DNA from: Bog-473 sp963840245
GTDB taxonomy: Bacteria > Actinomycetota > Acidimicrobiia > Acidimicrobiales > RAAP-2
Length of the DNA stretch: 64,000 nucleotides
Assembly: GCA_963840245.1 (NCBI GenBank)
Contig: CAWIYI010000023.1
Location: 31,113-95,112 of the forward strand
Direction: 5' to 3'
Below, in pieces: positions 43,124 through 52,047 of the stretch. The notes under the pieces are model-generated. The model was not told the origin of the DNA. It did no database searches and saw nothing but the letters and a program-made list of their open reading frames with translations. How positions within the stretch are numbered: position 1 is the first letter of the stretch; the number at the start of each line of letters is the position of its first letter. A program made the position numbers and the translations under genes.

Positions 43124-44644
43124 CTACGGTCCCTCGTCCCCGGCGGGGCCCAGGTGGCCGATCAGCTCGTCGACGATGCCCTGGGCGGAGGACCCCCACG
43201 CCTCGTGCACGCCGGCCAGCCCGGCGGCCCGGGCGGCGGCGGCGGTCGTCGGACCGATGCAGACCACGTGCGCGGGAGGGGTCACGGGCCCGCCGGCCGC
43301 GGTGCGGAGCGCCATGAACGCCTGCACGGACGACGTGGCGGTGAACGTCAACGCGTCGGCGGCCGTCACCCGATCCACCAGCGCGGGCTCGGGCGCGGCG
43401 CGCGCCACCGTCCGGTAGGCCTCCACCCGACGGACGTCCCAGCCCTTCTGACCCAGCCCTTCGGCGATGGTCCCGGGCGCCAGGTCGGCAGAGGGAAAGA
43501 GGACTCGCCGCGAGCCGGCGCCCGCCGCATCGGGGAACACCTCGACGAGCCCGCGCGCACTGTGCTCGGCCGGCACCAGGTCGGGCTCGATGCCGGACCG
43601 ACGCAGCGCGTCCGCCGTGGCCGGGCCGACCGCGGCCACCAGCACGCCACCGAGCGCACGCGCGTCGCGCAGAGCGCCCATGAAGCGGTCAGCCGCCGTG
43701 ATCGACGTCACCACGACCCAGGCGTTGTCGCGCACCGCCGCCGCCGCGGCCCGCAACGCGACCCCCCCGTCCGCCGGATCGACCTGACGGGTCAGCGGCA
43801 ACTCGAGCGCCGTGGCGCCCACACGTTCGAGTGCGTCCACCAGGCCGCGGGCACGTTCGCCGGCACGCGTCACGACCACGGTGCGACCGGCCAAGAGGCC
43901 CTCTGTCGCGTCGACCGGGTCGTGAGCGCCGAGGGCGGCCACCGGGCCGACGACGACGACGGCGGGCGGGCCGAGATCGATGTCGGCCAGGCCGGCCAGG
44001 GTGGTGCGCGCCACGCGCTGGGACGCGGTCGTCCCCCGGGCGATCACCGCCACCGGCGTGTCCGGCGGGCGCCCGCCCCGCACCAGCGCGTCGGCGATGG
44101 CGGCCCGCGTCGTCATGCCCATGAGGATGACCAGGGTCCCACCCACCCGGGCCAGGGCCTCCCAATCCGGGCCGCTGGTGCCGTCGGGCTCGCCGACCCG
44201 GCCCGTCACGACCGTCACCGAGGCGGCCAGCCCCCGCTGGGTGACGGGGATGCCGACCGCGGCGGGGACGCCGAAGGCGGACGTGACCCCCGGGACCACC
44301 TCCCAGGCGATTCCGGCCCGGGCCAGCACCTCCACCTCCTCGCCACCGCGGCCGAACAGGAACGGGTCGCCGCCCTTCAGGCGGACCACGACGGCAGACC
44401 TCCGTCCGTGCTCGACGAGCAGGCGGGCGATCTCCTCCTGGCGCTCGGCCCCGCCGGCCCCGCCGCCCCCGTCCGGATCCTTCCCCACGTCGATGAGGCG
44501 GGCCGAGGTGGGCACCAGGTCGAGGATGGCCGGGCTGACGAGGCGGTCGTGCAGGACGACGTCGGCCCGGGCCAGGAGCGCGGCGCCCCGCCGGGTCAGC
44601 AGCCCGGGGTCACCGGGGCCGGCTCCCACCAGGTAGACGGTCAC
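43124..44644 (-). CDS. cobA-hemD: Uroporphyrinogen-III C-methyltransferase / uroporphyrinogen-III synthase fusion
   Basis: A 506-residue bifunctional protein. Residues about 1-255 are the SAM-dependent SUMT domain (VYLVGAGPGDPGLLT, RLKGGDPFLFGRGGEE, VVPGVTSAFGVPA), which makes precorrin-2. Residues about 265-500 are HemD (TVVVTRAGERARG, FTATSSVQAF), which closes hydroxymethylbilane to uroporphyrinogen III. The fusion puts the branch to siroheme/B12 on the same chain as the heme step. The GTG overlaps the hemC stop as GTGA. Confidence 0.94.
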   Translation of the reverse strand: MTVYLVGAGPGDPGLLTRRGAALLARADVVLHDRLVSPAILDLVPTSARLIDVGKDPDGGGGAGGAERQEEIARLLVEHGRRSAVVVRLKGGDPFLFGRGGEEVEVLARAGIAWEVVPGVTSAFGVPAAVGIPVTQRGLAASVTVVTGRVGEPDGTSGPDWEALARVGGTLVILMGMTTRAAIADALVRGGRPPDTPVAVIARGTTASQRVARTTLAGLADIDLGPPAVVVVGPVAALGAHDPVDATEGLLAGRTVVVTRAGERARGLVDALERVGATALELPLTRQVDPADGGVALRAAAAAVRDNAWVVVTSITAADRFMGALRDARALGGVLVAAVGPATADALRRSGIEPDLVPAEHSARGLVEVFPDAAGAGSRRVLFPSADLAPGTIAEGLGQKGWDVRRVEAYRTVARAAPEPALVDRVTAADALTFTATSSVQAFMALRTAAGGPVTPPAHVVCIGPTTAAAARAAGLAGVHEAWGSSAQGIVDELIGHLGPAGDEGP

Positions 44645-45567
44645 GGGCCCGTGTCCCGCCGGTCGTCGAAGCCCTCGACGGCGGCCCCGCCCCCGTCCAG
44701 CAGGGCACGCGCCACCTCGGCGCCCACGGTCTCGGGGTCGCCGCCCGATCGGGTCAGGCGGATCACCGTGTGCCCGTCCGCGCTGGCCAGGAGCCCCGAC
44801 ACCCGCAAGGCCTCCCCCGCCTCGTCCGGCACGGCGTAGGCGCCGACCGGCAGCGTGCAGCTCCCGCCCAGCGCTGCCAGCACGGCGCGCTCGGACCGGA
44901 GGGCCCGGTGGCTCGGCGCGTGGTCGATGGCCGCCAGCAGGCGGCGCGCGCCGTCGTCGTCGGCCCGGCACTGCACCGCGATGGCGCCCTGCCCGGCCTG
45001 GGGCAGCACGTCGACGGGATCGAGCACGTCGGAGAGCCGGCTTTCCCAGCCGAGGCGTTCCATGGCGGCGACCGCCACCACCACCGCCGACACCGTCCCG
45101 TCCTCGGCGAGGGCGACCCGGCGGGCCATGTTGCCGCGCAGGTCGGTGAAGACGAGGTCCGGGCGCAGGGACGCCAGCTGGGCCCGGCGCCGCCCCGAGC
45201 CCGTGGCGACCAGGGCGCCCGCCGGGAGGCGGGCCAGCGTGCTGCCGACCAGCCCGTCGCGGGCGTCGGCGCGCCGCGGCACCGCCCCCAGCACGAAGCC
45301 CTCCGGCATGACCGAGGGCATGTCCTTGGCCGAGTGCACCGCGGCCTCGGCCCGTCCCTCGGCCACCGCCGCCTCCACCTCGGTCACGAAGACGCCCTGC
45401 CCCCCGATTTGGTCGAGGGGCGCCGACGCATCGCGATCGCCCCGGGTGCTCACGACGAGCGGCTCGATCACGAGGCCCGGGTGCGCCCGGCGCAGGAGCC
45501 CGGAGACCAGTTCGGTCTGGCGCAGGGCCAACGGCGAGCCTCGGGAGGCCAGGCGGATGGTTCCCAT
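44641..45567 (-). CDS. hemC: Porphobilinogen deaminase (hydroxymethylbilane synthase)
   Basis: A 308-residue enzyme polymerising four porphobilinogens on a dipyrromethane cofactor. Signatures: RLASRGSPLALRQ, HSAKDMPS with the catalytic Asp, TDLRGN, and the cofactor-attachment Cys in GGSCTLPVGAYA. ATG at 45567 has GATAGT 6 nt upstream. It follows hemA by 24 bp. Confidence 0.96.
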   Translation of the reverse strand: MGTIRLASRGSPLALRQTELVSGLLRRAHPGLVIEPLVVSTRGDRDASAPLDQIGGQGVFVTEVEAAVAEGRAEAAVHSAKDMPSVMPEGFVLGAVPRRADARDGLVGSTLARLPAGALVATGSGRRRAQLASLRPDLVFTDLRGNMARRVALAEDGTVSAVVVAVAAMERLGWESRLSDVLDPVDVLPQAGQGAIAVQCRADDDGARRLLAAIDHAPSHRALRSERAVLAALGGSCTLPVGAYAVPDEAGEALRVSGLLASADGHTVIRLTRSGGDPETVGAEVARALLDGGGAAVEGFDDRRDTGP

Positions 45568-45573
45568 GGCCCG

Positions 45574-45579
45574 ACTATC
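45574..45579 (-). promoter_or_regulatory. -10-like element GATAGT before hemC
   Basis: GATAGT, six bases, then ATG, within the short hemA-hemC gap. This fits the leaderless pattern and suggests an internal promoter, though hemC may mostly be read from rex-hemA. Confidence 0.35.
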
Positions 45580-45591
45580 CCATGGCCGCGA

Positions 45592-46869
45592 CTACAGATC
45601 GAAGAGGATGCGCAGCGCCTCGACGAGCCGCTCGCCCCGCGGCGTCCCCGCCGTCTCCTTCAAGAGCATGGTGGGCTCGTGCAGCATCTTGGCCAGGGAG
45701 GCCCGGGTGGCCGCGTCCACGTGGTCCCACTCCTCCTCGCTCAGGTCGGCCAGTTGCGCCCGATGCCGCTCGAGCTCGGCGACACGCAACGTCTCGAGGC
45801 GGGAACGCAGGGACGCGATGACCGGGGCGGCGCCGCGCTGGCGGCTCGCGCTGCGATAGCGGTCGACCTCGGCGGCGACGATGGCGCGGGCGGCCACCGA
45901 CTCCTCCTGGCGGTCTCCGAGCGCCCGGGCCACCGACGCGCTCAACGTGTCCATGTCGAGCAGCGTGACGCCGTCGAGCGCGGCCACCTCCGGCTCGACG
46001 TTGCGCGGGACCCCGAGGTCGATGACGAGGAGCGGGTCGGTGACGCCGGCGAAGTCGGCTGCGCTCAGGACGTGGGACTCGGCGGCCACCGCCGTCAGCA
46101 CGACATCGGCGTCGGCCAGCTCCCCGGCCACGCGCTCGAGGGGCGACGCGCGCATCTCGAGCGCGTGGCCCGTGGCCGTCTGGCGCACCAGATCCCGCGC
46201 CCGGGCGGCGGACCGGTTGACCACCACGACGCGCTGTGGCGCGTCGCCCGGCGCGATGTCCGTCAGGGCACGGCACACGCCGAGGCCCATCTCGCCGGCC
46301 CCGACGACGACGACGCGCGCACCGCGCAGCCCCGCCAGGTTCTCGCCGCGGGCCACGGTCACCGCGGCGTAGGCGAACGAGGTCGTGCCCTGGCTGATCG
46401 CGGTCTCGGTGCGGACCCGCTTGCCCGTCTGCAACGCGTGCCGGAAGAGTGCGGAGAGAACGGGACCGCACGTGCCTTCCTCCTGGGCCCGCTCGAAGGC
46501 CCGCCGCACCTGGCCGACCACCTCGGTCTCCCCGGTCACCACCGACTCGAGGCCCGAGGTGACCGAGAACAGGTGGGCCGTGACGTCGTCGTCGAAGCGG
46601 ACGGTGGCGTGAGCCGACAGCTCCTCCACGGAGAGGCCCGAATGCTCCGAGAGGACGTCGTAGATCTCCGCGACGGCGTCGTGGAAACGGTCCACCACCG
46701 CGTAGACCTCGGTGCGCAGGCAGGTCGAGAGCAGGACCGCCTCTTGGACGTTGCGGCGGTGGTTCAGGGCGCTGAGCATCTTGTGCAGGTCGGCGTCGGA
46801 GACGGCCGCAGCCTCGAGCAGTGGAAGCGGGGTCTGCGTGTGCTGGAGACCTATGACGACGACGGACAC
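45592..46869 (-). CDS. hemA: Glutamyl-tRNA reductase
   Basis: First committed step of the C5 pathway, reducing glutamyl-tRNA to glutamate-1-semialdehyde with NADPH. 425 residues. The catalytic Cys is in STCLRTEVYAVV (commonly STCNRTE; the Leu is a substitution), NADPH binding is in VVVVGAGEMGLGV, and a C-terminal dimer helix ends the protein. The GTG start has AGGAAGGA 5 nt upstream. A perfect 10-bp palindrome lies 22 bp before the start. Confidence 0.96.
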   Translation of the reverse strand: MSVVVIGLQHTQTPLPLLEAAAVSDADLHKMLSALNHRRNVQEAVLLSTCLRTEVYAVVDRFHDAVAEIYDVLSEHSGLSVEELSAHATVRFDDDVTAHLFSVTSGLESVVTGETEVVGQVRRAFERAQEEGTCGPVLSALFRHALQTGKRVRTETAISQGTTSFAYAAVTVARGENLAGLRGARVVVVGAGEMGLGVCRALTDIAPGDAPQRVVVVNRSAARARDLVRQTATGHALEMRASPLERVAGELADADVVLTAVAAESHVLSAADFAGVTDPLLVIDLGVPRNVEPEVAALDGVTLLDMDTLSASVARALGDRQEESVAARAIVAAEVDRYRSASRQRGAAPVIASLRSRLETLRVAELERHRAQLADLSEEEWDHVDAATRASLAKMLHEPTMLLKETAGTPRGERLVEALRILFDL

Positions 46870-46891
46870 TCGGTTCCTTCCTGGGTCGGCT

Positions 46892-46901
46892 CACAATTGT
46901 G
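46892..46901. promoter_or_regulatory. Palindrome CACAATTGTG between rex and hemA
   Basis: A perfect 10-bp inverted repeat with partly symmetric flanks (GGCTCACAATTGTGCC), AT-rich against a GC-rich background. It is a candidate operator for hemA. It is not a Rex site, because Rex half-sites are arranged TTGTG...CACAA with a spacer, the opposite order. Confidence 0.4.
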
Positions 46902-46948
46902 CCGGTCCCGACCCCCAGCCTGCCAGTCGCCGGGGGGCTTCACGGCCG

Positions 46949-47698
46949 TCAGGCCGGTTCCGGACGCGCCGAGAGCCCCACCGAGCGCATCATCGGCGCG
47001 CGCTCTTCGGCGCGCCCCGGCTCGTCCGCGCGGGCCCGGTAGAAGCCGAGGACCTGCAGCTCAATGGAGAGGTCGACGTAACGGAGGTGGACCGTGGGCG
47101 GGACGGTCAGGACCCGGGGAGCGAAGTTGAGCAACGACGTGACCCCGACCCGCACCAACAGGTCGGCCACCCCCTGGGCCGCCCAACCGGGTGTGGTGAC
47201 GACCCCGATGTCCGGACGCTCTTCGGCGCGCAACGTGGCGATCTCGTCCATGTGCCGCACCCGCATGCCCCGGATCTCCTCGCCGACCACGGCCGGGTCG
47301 ACGTCGTAGAGCGAGGTGACCTGGCAGCCCCGCGAGGCGAACCCGGCCGAGTTGGTGAGGGCGCGGCCCAGGTTGCCGATGCCGACGATGGCCACCGACC
47401 AGTTCTCGTGGACGCCGAGGGCGCGGTCGATCTGCGCGATCAGGAACTCGGGGTCGTAGCCCGTGCCGCGGGTGCCGAAGGACCCCAGGAGGGACAGGTC
47501 CTTGCGCACCTTGGCCGCATTGACCCGGGCCAGATCCGCCAGCTGTTCCGAGGAGACCGTCCGGGAACCGGCTCGGACCAGCTCGGCGAGGATGCGCTGG
47601 TAGATGGGCAGGCGCAGCACCGTGGCCTCGGGGATGCGCCTCGGCACCGCGGACGTGGACGCGTCGGATCTGTCGGAACTGCGTAGCTCGTCGCTCAC
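46949..47698 (-). CDS. rex: Redox-sensing transcriptional repressor Rex
   Basis: A 249-residue repressor that senses the NADH/NAD+ ratio and in Actinobacteria controls respiratory genes. The N-terminal winged helix is LPIYQRILAELVRAG with SSEQLADLARVNAAKVRKDLS; the Rossmann domain is VAIVGIGNLGRAL with YDVDP; the ending DLSIELQVLGFY is the domain-swapped helix region. GTG at 47698 is chosen because TACCAT lies 8 nt upstream. It heads rex-hemACD, the order known from Streptomyces. Confidence 0.95.
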   Translation of the reverse strand: MSDELRSSDRSDASTSAVPRRIPEATVLRLPIYQRILAELVRAGSRTVSSEQLADLARVNAAKVRKDLSLLGSFGTRGTGYDPEFLIAQIDRALGVHENWSVAIVGIGNLGRALTNSAGFASRGCQVTSLYDVDPAVVGEEIRGMRVRHMDEIATLRAEERPDIGVVTTPGWAAQGVADLLVRVGVTSLLNFAPRVLTVPPTVHLRYVDLSIELQVLGFYRARADEPGRAEERAPMMRSVGLSARPEPA

Positions 47699-47706
47699 TG
47701 GGTCGG

Positions 47707-47712
47707 ATGGTA
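47707..47712 (-). promoter_or_regulatory. -10 element TACCAT before rex
   Basis: TACCAT, eight bases, then GTG. Likely the main promoter of rex-hemA-hemC-cobA/hemD. No TTGTG...CACAA Rex operator was seen within the 61-bp gap. Confidence 0.5.
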
Positions 47713-47759
47713 CCGAGGGGACTCCCGGCGGCACCAAACCGCCCCCGCCGGCGCCGGCA

Positions 47760-48653
47760 TCACCAGGCCAGGACGAGCAACTCCCCGGCGGCCACGTTGA
47801 GCCAGTGCGCCGCCGACGCCTCCCCGGCCACCACGGCGAGATGCCCGTTGGCGTCGACCAGCAGGCCGAACTCTCCCTGCTCGAGCTCGCCGAAGGCGTC
47901 GACGCAGCGCAGCTGCACGCCGTCGGGGACGAGCGAGTGGGGCAACCCGTCGGGGTTCGCACGACCCGACTCGATCCGGGCCGCCAGCTCGACGTAGCCG
48001 GTCAAGGGGATCCCGGCGACGCGGGCGTCGGCCATCGTCGCCGCCAGTTGCAGGTTCCCGAAGTGGTCGACCCAGGTGACCTCGGTGCGCAGACAGACGC
48101 GGCCGTCGTGCAACCGGCCCTCCTCGACCACGCCGCCGACGAGGCGCACCAGCGAAGCCGGGTCGATCGGCTCGCCCAGCTTCTCGAGCGCCGCGCCGGT
48201 GCAGAGGGCCGCCACCGCCGGTGCGAACACGTCACGGCCGTCGAAGGTGGCCCCTCGTTCGGACGGCGCCGCCTCGCGCGCCAGCTCCACCAGCCGTGTG
48301 ACAGGTGCCTCGCCCGCCGCTTCGGCCGCGGCCACGAGCAGTCCGTTGTCGGGCCCGACGAAGGACATCGTCCCACCGCGGGGCAGCGCGACCTCCAGCC
48401 CGATGCCCCGGCGCTCGGTGCCGACCCCGGGGTCGACGACGGCGAGCACGACTCCTGGCCCCAGGTGCGGCACCGCCCGCAGCAAGGTGTGGCTCCCCGC
48501 CCGCACGTCGAAGGGCGGGATGTGATGGGTCAGGTCGATCACCGTCGTCCCCGGGGCCCGTGCGGCGATCACCGCGTGCACCACGCCGGCGAACTCGTCC
48601 TCGGTGCCGAAGTCCGAGAGGAAGAAGACGGTGCGCGGGGGCTCACTCGTCAT
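47760..48653 (-). CDS. SAM hydroxide adenosyltransferase (SAM hydrolase)
   Basis: A 297-residue protein of the DUF62 family that splits S-adenosylmethionine into adenosine and methionine using water, related to bacterial fluorinases and chlorinases. Motifs: FLSDFGTEDEF at the N-terminus, AVVDPGVGTERR, FVGPDNGLL and WVDHFGNLQL. The halogenase-specific loop is not evident. It follows proC by 10 bp and probably shares its transcript; the metabolic link is unclear. Confidence 0.9.
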   Translation of the reverse strand: MTSEPPRTVFFLSDFGTEDEFAGVVHAVIAARAPGTTVIDLTHHIPPFDVRAGSHTLLRAVPHLGPGVVLAVVDPGVGTERRGIGLEVALPRGGTMSFVGPDNGLLVAAAEAAGEAPVTRLVELAREAAPSERGATFDGRDVFAPAVAALCTGAALEKLGEPIDPASLVRLVGGVVEEGRLHDGRVCLRTEVTWVDHFGNLQLAATMADARVAGIPLTGYVELAARIESGRANPDGLPHSLVPDGVQLRCVDAFGELEQGEFGLLVDANGHLAVVAGEASAAHWLNVAAGELLVLAW

Positions 48654-48663
48654 GGCGAAGCGC

Positions 48664-49479
48664 TCAGCGCTGCAGGTTGCGCGAACGTTCGGTGGCGGCC
48701 GCGACCGCCTCCATGAAGGCGGAGCGCACGGCGCGGGACTCGAGCGCGCGGACGCCCGCCGCCGTCGTCCCGGCGGGCGACGTCACCATGGCGCGCAGGG
48801 CCTCGGGATCACGGCCCGTCTCCGCCAACAGGGCGGCCGAGCCCCGCATCGTCTCGACCACGAGGGTCCGGCTCACCTCGCGGGTGAGCCCCATCTGCAC
48901 GCCCGCCTCCATGAGGGCCTCGGCGACGAGGAAGAAGTAGGCCGGGCCCGATCCCGAGAGCCCGGTCACGGCGTCGAGCAGGCGTTCGGGCAGCCGGACC
49001 ACGGTGCCGACGGCCGAGAGCACGTCCTCGGCCCAGGCCAGGTCCTGCGAGGTGGCGAAGGACCCACCCGAGATCGCCGTCACCCCGGCGCCGACGAGGG
49101 CGGGCGTGTTCGGCATGGCCCGCACGAGCGCCGGCTCGCCCCCGAGCGCGGCCTCCAGGCGGGCGGACGGCACGCCGGCCACGATCGAGAGGACCCGGGT
49201 CACCCCGCTCACCCCGAGCGCGCGGCAGGCGCCCTCCGCCGCGTCGGGCTTCACCGCCAGCACGGCACCGGTGACCCGCTCCCCGCCGTCGCGCAACGTG
49301 CCCGCCTCGGGGGCGGCGAGGGCCTGCAACCCCGGGAACTCCACCACCAGCTCGTCCCGGCGCTCGGCCAGCGGCTCCACGACGGTGACGTCGTCCACCT
49401 CGGCCCACCCGGAGCGCAGCAGGCCGCCCAGGAGGGCGCTTCCCATCTTCCCGCCACCGACGATGAGCAGGCTCGACAC
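48664..49479 (-). CDS. proC: Pyrroline-5-carboxylate reductase
   Basis: A 271-residue enzyme for the last step of proline synthesis. The N-terminal Rossmann loop is LIVGGGKMGSALL; AVKPDA, RAMPNTPALVGAG and the C-terminal signature TGLSGSGPAYFFLVAEAL with VTSPAGTTAAGV are typical. GTG at 49479 lies 7 nt after TATCGT, so it is probably leaderless. Confidence 0.95.
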   Translation of the reverse strand: MSSLLIVGGGKMGSALLGGLLRSGWAEVDDVTVVEPLAERRDELVVEFPGLQALAAPEAGTLRDGGERVTGAVLAVKPDAAEGACRALGVSGVTRVLSIVAGVPSARLEAALGGEPALVRAMPNTPALVGAGVTAISGGSFATSQDLAWAEDVLSAVGTVVRLPERLLDAVTGLSGSGPAYFFLVAEALMEAGVQMGLTREVSRTLVVETMRGSAALLAETGRDPEALRAMVTSPAGTTAAGVRALESRAVRSAFMEAVAAATERSRNLQR

Positions 49480-49486
49480 CCGCGCG

Positions 49487-49492
49487 ACGATA
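49487..49492 (-). promoter_or_regulatory. -10 element TATCGT before proC
   Basis: TATCGT, seven bases, then the GTG of proC. It fits the leaderless start pattern and sits in the 85-bp gap after the YbjN gene. Confidence 0.5.
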
Positions 49493-49564
49493 CCGAGTGC
49501 CGGGGACCATCGTCGTGAAAACGGCGGGGCGGGCCGGCGAGGCCCTGGCCCTCGCGGCCGGTCG

Positions 49565-50056
49565 CTAGCGGCGGGGGCGGCGGCGGTAGGTCGAGGGGTG
49601 GGCCAGGGTCATGGCGGTCGGGAAGTGGTCGTCGGTGTAGACGACCGATGCTCCCGCGATGCGGTCCAGCTCGTCGTCGTCGATGAGCCGGGCCGGGACC
49701 CGTCCCACCAGGTACACGGCGTCCTCGGGGCCGAGCGCGAAAAACATGCCGAAGAGCTGGCTGTTGCACCGTAGGAGGTAGGCGAAGACCTCCTCCTTGT
49801 GCTCCTCCGGTGCGGGCATGAACTGCGCCTCGTGCCACAGCGTGCGCTGCTTGAGCGTGAACCACACCGTGATGAAGTCCTTCTCGTCGCCCTTGAAGCG
49901 GAGATACCACTGGAACGACGCGGTGCGATCGGTCACCTCCTGGCGCTCGGCGGCCACCAGAGGCCCATCGGCCGCCAATTCACGGGCGGCCCAGGCGTCG
50001 ATGCGGGCAACGGCCGCCGCCATCTCCTCGTCGGCGGGGAGATCGACGACTGGCAC
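49565..50056 (-). CDS. YbjN-domain protein
   Basis: A 163-residue protein of the YbjN / type III secretion chaperone-like fold, common next to mshA in Actinobacteria. Seen features: FQWYLRFKGDEKDFITVWFTLKQ-like strands early on, LLRCNSQLFGMFFAL, VYLVGRVPARLIDDDELDRI and a basic ending (YRRRPRR). No catalytic residues are evident. Its role is unknown, though the position beside mshA is recurrent in related genomes (family knowledge). The start is GTG, 30 bp after mshA. Confidence 0.75.
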   Translation of the reverse strand: MPVVDLPADEEMAAAVARIDAWAARELAADGPLVAAERQEVTDRTASFQWYLRFKGDEKDFITVWFTLKQRTLWHEAQFMPAPEEHKEEVFAYLLRCNSQLFGMFFALGPEDAVYLVGRVPARLIDDDELDRIAGASVVYTDDHFPTAMTLAHPSTYRRRPRR

Positions 50057-50086
50057 GGCGCGGCGGGGAGGCGCGGCCGGGCGCGC

Positions 50087-51377
50087 TCAGCCGCACTCGA
50101 CGAGGCGGCTCGAAGCCAGCTCGTCGTGCAGCTCGACCAACGTGCGGGCCGCGGCCCGCCAGGTATACCGGCGAGCCCGCAGCACCGAGGCGGTGGAGAG
50201 CCGCTCGGCCGCCAGCGGCTCGTCGAAGACCCTGCGCACCGCAGCGGCGTAGGCACCCGGGTCGGGGTCGTCCACCAGGTACCCGGTGTGGCCGTGGTCG
50301 ACCAGCGTGGTCAGCCCGCCGACGGCCGAGGCGACGACCGGCGTCCCGCAGGCGGCTGCCTCCAGGGCGACGAGCCCGAACGACTCGGAGCGGCTCGGGA
50401 CGATGCACACGTCGGCGGCCCGGTAGTACGACGAGAGCAGCTCGTGGGGCTGGGGGGCGATGAAGTGGACGTGCTCGCGCACCCCGCGGGCATCGGCCGC
50501 GTCGTAGAGGCCGTGCAGCGACTTCTCGCCGTGCGGGCCGCTGGGGCCACCCACGACGACCAGGCGGTAGTCCGCGCCCCCGCCGGCGCCCGCGCCCCTG
50601 CCGGCGCGCAGCTCGGCCAGCGTCTCGATCGCCACGTCGGCGCACTTGAGCGGCTGGATCCGCCCGACGAAGAGCAGGAGGCGCCCGTCGAGCGGCAGGC
50701 CGAGGGCGCGGCGCGCCTGGGGACGGTGACCCGGTCCGAAGAAGGCGTGGTCCACGCCGGGGGGCACGATGCGGATGCGCCCGGGCTCGCCCCCGTAGAG
50801 CGAGGCGATCTGGTCGGCCTCCACCGTGCAGGAGGCCAGGACGGCGTCGGAGCAGTCGATGATGGAGGCCTCGGCCTCGGCCCGGCGGTGGGGCATGTCG
50901 GCCTCCACCTCCTCGGGCATCGACTCCGCCTTGACGCGATCGAGCGTGTGGAACGTGCACACGAGCGGCAGGTTGCGCTCGTGCTTGATCACGTGGCCCG
51001 ACAGCCCCGACAACCAGTAGTTCGCGTGCACCGAGGTGTAGGGCTGCCCGCCGCCCGGGTCGCGGCCGGACGTCGGCGCGGCGGCCATGCGCTCGAGCAC
51101 CCCGGCCGTGAACTCGTCGACCACGGCGGGGAGGGACTCCTTGGGCATGGTCTCCAGCGGGCCCGGCCGGGACGTGGTGGACGCGCAGGCCGGGCTCGAC
51201 GTCGACGACGGGCGGCAGATCGGGCGACCAGGCCCTGGTGAAGACGTCACAGGCGACGTCGGAACGGGCGAGGGCCGAGGTCAACTCCCGCACGTAGACG
51301 TTCATGCCGCCGCCGTCGCCCGTCCCGGGCTGGGCCAGGGGGGACGTGTGGAGAGAGAGGACTGCGAGCCGGCGCAT
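50087..51377 (-). CDS. mshA: D-inositol-3-phosphate glycosyltransferase, mycothiol biosynthesis (frame break near 51161)
   Basis: A GT4 retaining glycosyltransferase, about 430 residues after repair. MshA joins UDP-GlcNAc to 1L-inositol-1-phosphate, the first step of mycothiol synthesis. The N-terminal loop TGDGGGMNVYV is typical, HANYWLSG and VPPGVDH follow, and the EX7E motif is ESFGLVALEAAACGTPVVAS. The N-terminal 70 residues are in a different frame: one surplus base in GGGCCC (51159-51164) breaks VPAGPLETMPKESLP. The ATG at 51377 is chosen; TTG at 51386 is possible. Confidence 0.9.
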
Positions 51378-51441
51378 GGCGGTCAAAGCCTATCGGCGGA
51401 CGGGAAAATCGCTTCGGCCCGCCATCCGGGCGCCGGGGTCC

Positions 51442-51873
51442 TCAAGCGCTGGCGACTCGGGCGGCGGGGCCGGCCGGCTCCGCCGGGGCCCCCGGTCCGC
51501 CCGGGCTCTGCTCGCCCCGCTCGTCCTCGTGGTCGCGCCGGAAGGAGAGGTAGATCCGCACGAGGGCCTGCTTCTGCTCCTCGCTGATCGACTGGTCGGC
51601 CATGATGGCGCGGGTCAGGTCGGGCGAGCCGGACGGCGCCTCGAGGATCCCCGCCTGCACGTAGAGCGTCTCGGCCGAGATGCGCAGCGCCTTGGCGATC
51701 TGCTGGAGGATCTCGGCCGACGGCCGGCGCAGGCCGCGCTCGATCTGGCTCAGGTAGGGATTGGAGATCCCGGCCAGCTCGGAGAGCCGCCGCAGCGACA
51801 GCCGGGCCGATCCCCGCTGCTCGCGGATGAAGGACCCCAGATCGAGCCAGCGGTCTTTGGGGTCCGTGCTCAC
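51442..51873 (-). CDS. XRE-family helix-turn-helix regulator
   Basis: A 143-residue protein. The Cro/CI HTH spans about 10-70 (LRRLSELAGISNPYLSQIE with recognition helix, GLRRPSAEILQQIAKAL), then LYVQAG and a helical region with SISEEQKQALVRIYLSF. The ending is low-complexity Pro/Ala/Gly. Such regulators occur near sod and mshA in related genomes, but targets are unknown. GTG at 51873 is preferred to ATG at 51885 because TATGCT, which contains that ATG, lies 7 nt upstream as a -10. Confidence 0.88.
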   Translation of the reverse strand: MSTDPKDRWLDLGSFIREQRGSARLSLRRLSELAGISNPYLSQIERGLRRPSAEILQQIAKALRISAETLYVQAGILEAPSGSPDLTRAIMADQSISEEQKQALVRIYLSFRRDHEDERGEQSPGGPGAPAEPAGPAARVASA

Positions 51874-51880
51874 TCCTGCA

Positions 51881-51886
51881 AGCATA
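51881..51886 (-). promoter_or_regulatory. -10 element TATGCT before the XRE gene
   Basis: TATGCT, seven bases (including AGGA), then GTG. The candidate ATG upstream lies inside this hexamer, so it cannot both be the -10 and be translated from a leaderless message. Confidence 0.5.
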
Positions 51887-51979
51887 CCGTCGGGCGCTGG
51901 GACCGCCCGGGTGGTCCGGCGGTGCCGGGCTGCCTCCGGGCCTTCCTCCGGCCCTGCTCGTATGGCGGTTGGACCCCTG

Positions 51980-52007
51980 TTGGGATCGAGCCCCCTTCGG
52001 GTATGGT
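51980..52007 (+). promoter_or_regulatory. sod promoter: TTGGGA - 16 nt - TATGGT
   Basis: The -35 TTGGGA (51980-51985) and -10 TATGGT (52002-52007) are 16 bp apart, with a leader of about 35 nt carrying GAGGAG before the sod ATG. This is the clearest two-box promoter in the window. Confidence 0.6.
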
Positions 52008-52047
52008 CCACCTCGCAGCACGACGACCACGACCGAGGAGATCCCCC

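Noticed and set aside
46892..46901. Rex operator
   Set aside because: Half-sites are in the order CACAA-TTGTG with no spacer; Rex needs TTGTG-spacer-CACAA.
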